Source: Fen731 sp964481885 (GTDB taxonomy: Bacteria > Actinomycetota > Humimicrobiia > Humimicrobiales > Humimicrobiaceae). From it: a stretch of 27,038 nucleotides of DNA. Numbering within the stretch: position 1 is the stretch's first letter; every line of letters starts with the position of its first letter. The DNA lies in the NCBI GenBank assembly GCA_964481885.1, contig CAYZUS010000030.1:1-27038 (forward strand), written 5' to 3'. Below are positions 23,428 through 27,038 of the stretch, piece by piece. The position numbers were made by a program, and so were the translations under genes. The notes beneath the pieces were generated by a model. The model was given only the letters and a program-made list of their open reading frames with translations. It was not told where the DNA came from and made no database searches.

Positions 23428-24055
23428 AGTAATGGTTGTTGATGATCATCCGCTCGTCAGATACGGTATCAAGACATTTTTTGAAGTTTGCGACGATATA
23501 CTCCTGGTCGCAGAGGCAGAAAATGGCAGGGAGGCTATAGAATTGTATGAGAAACATAGTCCGGATATAGTACTTATGGATATGATGATGCCGATTCTCG
23601 ATGGAGCAGAAGCAACCAGCCAGTTGATAAAAAGGTGGCCCGATGCAAAAATTATCGCTTTGACCAGTTTCGATGATAATGATTTGATAAAAAAAGCGTT
23701 GAAAGCAGGCGCTGTAAGCTATATTCTGAAAAATATATCAGGTGAGAAGCTCGTAAAAACAATTAAAGATGTTTATAAAGAGAAATTTGTGCTTTCCCCC
23801 CATGCCACTATGGTCTTACTTTCAGAGTTAAGGGAAACGGGAAATGCAAATATCAAATTAACCAATCGTGAAACAGAAGTACTCGCCCTCATAGTAGAAG
23901 GTTTGTCAAATAAGGAAATCGCAAAAAGATTATTTCTCAGTAATTCTACTGTTCAATTTCATGTCAGCAATATATTAAGCAAGCTTGGTGTTTCAAAAAG
24001 AACTGAAGCAGCTTATCTTGCTTTAAAACAAAAACTGGTCAAGTTACCAGGTTAA
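23405..24055 (+). CDS. Response regulator, NarL/LuxR type
   Basis: A 216-residue regulator. The receiver has the acid pair Asp13/Asp14 (VVDDHP), phospho-acceptor Asp59 (IVLMDMMMP), Thr87 (ALTSF) and Lys109 (YILKN). The LuxR-type DNA-binding helix-turn-helix is LTNRETEVLALIVEG, then SNKEIAKRLFLSNSTVQFH (169-187). An in-frame ATG at 23363 also exists, but the start at 23405 (MTEKILIKVMVVDDHP) gives the normal domain start and overlaps the kinase gene by 23 bases, which implies coupled translation. Likely it controls the local envelope-stress genes and possibly its own duplicated promoter. Confidence 0.94.
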   Translation: MTEKILIKVMVVDDHPLVRYGIKTFFEVCDDILLVAEAENGREAIELYEKHSPDIVLMDMMMPILDGAEATSQLIKRWPDAKIIALTSFDDNDLIKKALKAGAVSYILKNISGEKLVKTIKDVYKEKFVLSPHATMVLLSELRETGNANIKLTNRETEVLALIVEGLSNKEIAKRLFLSNSTVQFHVSNILSKLGVSKRTEAAYLALKQKLVKLPG

Positions 24056-24150
24056 AACTAACCATTATACCCACTGAAATACTACAAACCTCAACGTTAC
24101 TATTGTTGTGCCGCGGCATTATACTGAATAGAAAAATACTTAATAGAAAA

Positions 24151-24543
24151 ATGAAGATCCTACTTGCCGAAAAAAGTAAAAATTTAATTTCAGCACTCAT
24201 GCTGGTAATCACAAGTATAAAAAATACTGAGGTTAAAGACATAGGACTGATTCTTAATGTAGACAGAGTTGATAATCTGTATAAAGAATTAGAAAAAGAA
24301 AGACCAGATGTATTAATTATGAATGGTGGTTTTGTGGACCATAAAACAAGAAGAGAAGTGCCTGCCTTAAAGGAACTCTACCCACTTATGGCAATATTAA
24401 TCTTAAGCGTTGATCCGGGACTGGAAAAAAAATATTTGGATATTGGCGTGGGAAATTTTATCTTAAAAGGAGATTCTGCTGAAGATTTTTATGGCTCCAT
24501 GATTAAATTTCTAAAAAAAGAACAAAAAAAGATTGCTAATTAG
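24151..24543 (+). CDS. Stand-alone pseudo-receiver protein (phospho-Asp replaced by Asn)
   Basis: A 130-residue protein that follows the receiver pattern: strand 1 MKILLAEKSKNL, strand 3 RPDVLIMNGGFVD, strand 4 LMAILILSVDPG, strand 5 GNFILKG. Compared with the regulator upstream, the phospho-acceptor Asp is Asn58 and one of the acid pair is Ala (Ala6-Glu7); the Ser (86) and Lys (106) are kept. No output domain. The frame extends to an ATG at 24103, but the homology begins at 24151; neither has a ribosome-binding site. A perfect palindrome TGCCGCGGCA (24109-24118) lies just upstream. It may act as a phosphorylation-independent partner or decoy. Function not known. Confidence 0.68.
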   Translation: MKILLAEKSKNLISALMLVITSIKNTEVKDIGLILNVDRVDNLYKELEKERPDVLIMNGGFVDHKTRREVPALKELYPLMAILILSVDPGLEKKYLDIGVGNFILKGDSAEDFYGSMIKFLKKEQKKIAN

Positions 24544-24605
24544 AATAATTTAACAATATAAATAAAAAACATTTAAATGCGCTGAAAGTCAGAAACAGGG
24601 TAATT

Positions 24606-25202
24606 ATGAAATCAATAATAAAAATTCTTATTTTATTATTGATAGGTATTTCGTTCACCCTTACCGGTTGTGTTCAGGAAGGTAACAATGCGGTCCCGAA
24701 ACAAGATTTTAACCAGAATTCTCTTAAGAAAACAAGCGCAGTTATCGAGAAACAGCCTACTTTTACTGAGTTTAAAAGCGAACTGCAGGATTATAAATCC
24801 TTTAGTGATAAATTGTTTCCTGTATGGCAGGGCCACATAAACAAAACCTCATCTATACTTGATGATTTCAACAGAAGTACTGACTTCGAAGAAAAGATTA
24901 AAAATTCTTTAGTATTAGTGCAAAGATATACAGAATTTAAAACCAATCTGGAAAACATAAACCCTCCTTCAATAGCCACTGGAGCATACGCTCTGGCCGT
25001 TGAAGCTGTTTCATGCCGAATACTTTTCTTTAAGAAATTTAATGAAAATGCTCCCGTAAAGGAACTTGATGAAATTGAAAGCCAGGCTTATCTTGCCGAG
25101 ACCGGGTTTTGGGTGGAAATTGATGATATATATAAATATTTCGATAAAGAGATTGGCAGGGTTGGCACCATAAGTGACAGTAAATATATAGCATTTAATT
25201 AG
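24606..25202 (+). CDS. Putative lipoprotein of unknown function
   Basis: A 198-residue exported protein: signal peptide MKSIIKILILLLIGISFTLT, lipobox TLTGC with Cys22, a polar Asn/Gln/Lys linker to about 45, then a mainly helical domain (about 50-190) with many charged residues and no known catalytic motif. LVQRYTEFKTNLENINPPS (103-121) resembles helical-bundle segments of other uncharacterised lipoproteins. Start chosen for its AGGG nearby and the signal peptide. It follows the pseudo-receiver by 62 bases, probably part of the regulated envelope genes. Confidence 0.75.
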   Translation: MKSIIKILILLLIGISFTLTGCVQEGNNAVPKQDFNQNSLKKTSAVIEKQPTFTEFKSELQDYKSFSDKLFPVWQGHINKTSSILDDFNRSTDFEEKIKNSLVLVQRYTEFKTNLENINPPSIATGAYALAVEAVSCRILFFKKFNENAPVKELDEIESQAYLAETGFWVEIDDIYKYFDKEIGRVGTISDSKYIAFN

Positions 25203-25229
25203 TTATTATATAGCAAGAGAGGTGAATCA

Positions 25230-25388
25230 ATGAGGGCAATATTAATGGTTGCAGCAATTGTTTTGTTGGTAGTGGGAATTTTAGGTCTTATCCCTTCAAT
25301 GGGCTGGGCTCATGTGCAGTTATGGCGCGCAGTGCTGGAAATAGTCGTAGGCGGCCTTGTATTAATAATAGGCTGGAGAAAACATTAA
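25230..25388 (+). CDS. 52-residue membrane protein of unknown function
   Basis: ATG at 25230 after AGAGAGG, stop at 25388. Two hydrophobic helices (about 3-19 and 34-48) are separated by a turn with PSMGWAHVQLWR, and the protein ends WRKH. Too short for most gene callers but with good initiation signals and a coding-like pattern. It lies 27 bases after the lipoprotein and 141 before AmaP. No family was recognised. Confidence 0.72.
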   Translation: MRAILMVAAIVLLVVGILGLIPSMGWAHVQLWRAVLEIVVGGLVLIIGWRKH

Positions 25389-25529
25389 AATCTGGCAAAG
25401 CTCTTTATCTGATCAAATCGGTTTCCAAATAAACAGATCTATTCAATCGATTGGAGAAATCTTCAATCAGAGCTGTTTAGTATTGTAATTATTTTTAATT
25501 AACAAACTTTAAAGCAAAGGAAATGAAAA

Positions 25530-26168
25530 ATGAATATATTTAATAGAATTGTTGTGGTCCTGTTACTGTTAAGCTTGTTTGTGCTGTCTCTTGTGTCGGT
25601 TGTAAATGTCTTTGCCAACCTTTTTAAATGGTCCGATGTGGCCAACAGGATTGTAAACTCAACTTCCAGCATCAGCGTTATCTATGCTGCGCTTATTCTG
25701 ATACTTTTGATTATAGTCTCATTTATATTATTAATTCTTGAGTTTTATAAAAGAAAAGCCAAGACGGTGACACTGACTGCAGTAAAGTCCGGCGAAGCAA
25801 TGGTTGACTTAAAAAGCGCTTCGCAGCATATAACAGAGGAACTTTCAAAGACTGAAGGCATAAGCGATTTGAAGGTTAAGGTTGCATCAAAATCTGACGG
25901 AGTGATTATTAATGTATTTGCCAAACTTGCAAAAGGTCTGAATGTTTCTCAAAAAATGCAGCAGGTAATGGATAAGGCTTCAAAGTTTGCTTCTGAAAAT
26001 CTGGGCCTGAAGGTAATAAAAACAAATTTTACCGCTACGGGGTTTACTCCTGAAAGAGTGGTCAGGACCGGAAAGGTTGAAAATGCACCTGTCGAAAACA
26101 TAACTAATAATGTGTCTATGGAAAATAAAAACAGTAGTAATACTGAAAAAAGTAATAATGTTTATTGA
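25530..26168 (+). CDS. amaP: Alkaline shock response membrane anchor protein AmaP
   Basis: A 212-residue protein with two N-terminal membrane helices (about 7-30 and 49-71), then a cytoplasmic part that resembles Asp23 (VTLTAVKSGEAMVDLKSASQ, 79-98; SKSDGVIINVFAKLAKGLNV; QKMQQVMDKASKFASENLGL), and an Asn/Ser-rich tail. In Firmicutes AmaP holds Asp23 at the membrane and both are linked to cell-wall and alkaline stress. No Asp23 gene is present in the window. An AAAGGA precedes the ATG by eight bases. Supports the reading of this region as envelope-stress genes. Confidence 0.8.
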   Translation: MNIFNRIVVVLLLLSLFVLSLVSVVNVFANLFKWSDVANRIVNSTSSISVIYAALILILLIIVSFILLILEFYKRKAKTVTLTAVKSGEAMVDLKSASQHITEELSKTEGISDLKVKVASKSDGVIINVFAKLAKGLNVSQKMQQVMDKASKFASENLGLKVIKTNFTATGFTPERVVRTGKVENAPVENITNNVSMENKNSSNTEKSNNVY

Positions 26169-26183
26169 AGATTTGGGAGCTTA

Positions 26184-26236
26184 ATTAAAGCGTAACCTTG
26201 ATTAAGACGTGATGAAAAATTAAGACGTGATTAAAA
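26184..26236 (+). repeat. Short tandem repeat, about 2.5 copies of an 18-bp unit
   Basis: ATTAAGACGTGATGAAAA (26201-26218) is followed directly by ATTAAGACGTGATTAAAA (26219-26236), one difference. A decayed third copy (ATTAAAGCGTAACC) starts at 26184. The block fills the gap between the convergent amaP and lacI-type genes. Confidence 0.6.
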
Positions 26237-26239
26237 ATT

Positions 26240-27038
26240 TTATCTAATCGGCGGGTTGTCTGTAGACTCGCCGATTAGAAGTTCGGCTTTTAATTCAACA
26301 TCTTCCCATGGTTGTCCATTTATTACTTTTAGCAGAAGCTTCATTGCTTCATATCCCATTTCATATTTGGGCTGGACAACGGTTGTAAGTGCCGGGTTTA
26401 TAAATCCTGAGATTTCGAGCCCGTCAAAACCAATTACCGACAAGCCAGCGGGAACCGAAATGCCATGATTTTTCAGTGCCTTGATAACAGTAATTGCGAC
26501 CTTGTCAGAAGTAATAAATAATGCGCTGCACTTTTTTATCCTGTCGATATTGGAGATTATATAGTCATAACTGCTGCTGAATTTTTCACCCCTGAATTTT
26601 TCATCAACAAAAACAAACTCCTGGATAAATGGCAGGCTGCTGTCTTCGAGAGCTTTCTTATAGCCCCTAAACCTGCTGTCCACTTTGCCGACTTCCAGAG
26701 GTTCTCCCATAAACCCGATATTTTTATGGCCCAGTTCTGCGAGATAATTAACAGCCTTTCTTGAAATCTCCAGATTTTTTATTGAAATTGTCGGAATATC
26801 TGTGTCTTTCATGAATTTTTCGATTATGACAAGCGGGGTGTTGTGCGCTTTCAGCCTTTCTATATTGTTATTATCAAGAACCGCAGATGCCATTATCACA
26901 CCGTCAAGCCTGTTTGATAAAATTGTATTTACATTCCTGTCTTCCTGTTTTTTGTCATAATTTGAAATAAATATCGAAACAGAGTAACCGTTTTCATTCG
27001 CTGCATCCTGTATTCCCGGAAAAATCTCTGCAAAAAAC
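26240..27038 (-). CDS. LacI-family transcriptional regulator, N-terminal part outside the window
   Basis: The frame stays open to the right edge, so the DNA-binding helix-turn-helix is not seen. The visible 265 residues are the periplasmic-binding-protein-like effector domain: FFAEIFPGIQDAANENGYSV at the edge, NRLDGVIM, LGHKNIGFMGEP, SRFRGYKKAL, ALFITSDKVA, VPAGLSVIGFDGLEI, PALTTVVQPKYEMGYEAM and a final LIGESTDNPP. These are the standard LacI/GalR marks, for a regulator that senses a sugar-like ligand. LacI-type operators occur at 18901-18910 and 17425-17435, so it may control the importer and the UroD-like gene, though it lies 8 kb away. It converges on amaP. Confidence 0.92.
   Translation of the reverse strand, partial: FFAEIFPGIQDAANENGYSVSIFISNYDKKQEDRNVNTILSNRLDGVIMASAVLDNNNIERLKAHNTPLVIIEKFMKDTDIPTISIKNLEISRKAVNYLAELGHKNIGFMGEPLEVGKVDSRFRGYKKALEDSSLPFIQEFVFVDEKFRGEKFSSSYDYIISNIDRIKKCSALFITSDKVAITVIKALKNHGISVPAGLSVIGFDGLEISGFINPALTTVVQPKYEMGYEAMKLLLKVINGQPWEDVELKAELLIGESTDNPPIR
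26243..26279. terminator. Probable two-way terminator hairpin at the end of the lacI-type gene
   Basis: CTAATCGGCG (26244-26253) and CGCCGATTAG (26269-26278) pair perfectly, with one more T-A pair outside and weaker pairing inside. On the minus strand it is followed by ATAAAATTTTT. It overlaps the last codons of the regulator and stands between two convergent genes. Confidence 0.55.

Noticed and set aside
24109..24118. Perfect palindrome TGCCGCGGCA before the pseudo-receiver gene
   Set aside because: Single short site with no partner elsewhere and no clear promoter around it; mentioned only with the gene.

Overview
The window is 27 kb of AT-rich bacterial DNA (roughly 40% GC by eye) with one scaffold gap of exactly 100 N. 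It looks like a draft genome of an uncultivated, probably anaerobic, Gram-positive-type bacterium. Signs of this are lipoproteins with long low-complexity linkers, an Asp23-anchor (AmaP) gene, ferredoxin-type proteins, several genes with a -10 box only a few bases before the start codon (leaderless-type), and an 11-bp-phased GTAAC repeat in front of the ammonium transporter that resembles the actinobacterial GlnR box. A low-GC actinobacterial lineage would fit, but Bacillota or Chloroflexota cannot be excluded from sequence reading alone.

Left part (1-4907, plus strand): the 3' end of a tandem amino-acid-binding protein, an aldo/keto reductase, an amt ammonium transporter with a regulated-looking promoter and a structured leader, the scaffold gap with an IS-like repeat end beside it, and an alpha/beta hydrolase closed by a hairpin terminator.

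Middle part (4993-18853, all minus strand): about 14 kb of catabolic-looking genes. In transcription order these are: a UroD-family methyltransferase-like protein with an MtaA-like H-x-C motif; a carbohydrate-type ABC importer (lipoprotein plus two permeases, no ATPase); a DeoR-family regulator; a class III aminotransferase; two iron-sulfur proteins; an SDR dehydrogenase/epimerase; an amidohydrolase-like protein that has lost its metal ligands; an intact amidohydrolase; and a second UroD-like protein without the Zn motif. Near-identical LacI-type operators lie before the first UroD gene and before the importer, and a LacI-family gene runs off the right edge. Two later promoters in the block are each preceded by copies of the same degenerate dispersed repeat. 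The block looks like an uptake-and-breakdown island for a small (possibly methylated, sugar-like or aminated) compound; its substrate cannot be named.

Right part (19077-26168, plus strand): an MFS exporter of the fosmidomycin-resistance type, then what looks like an envelope-stress group: a DUF1328 small membrane protein, another small membrane protein, a patatin phospholipase, a LiaS/LiaR-like two-component system behind a tandemly duplicated promoter, a stand-alone receiver with its phospho-Asp replaced by Asn, a lipoprotein, a 52-residue membrane protein and AmaP. The window closes with the convergent, 5'-truncated LacI-family regulator. No tRNA, rRNA, CRISPR array or intact transposase gene was seen.
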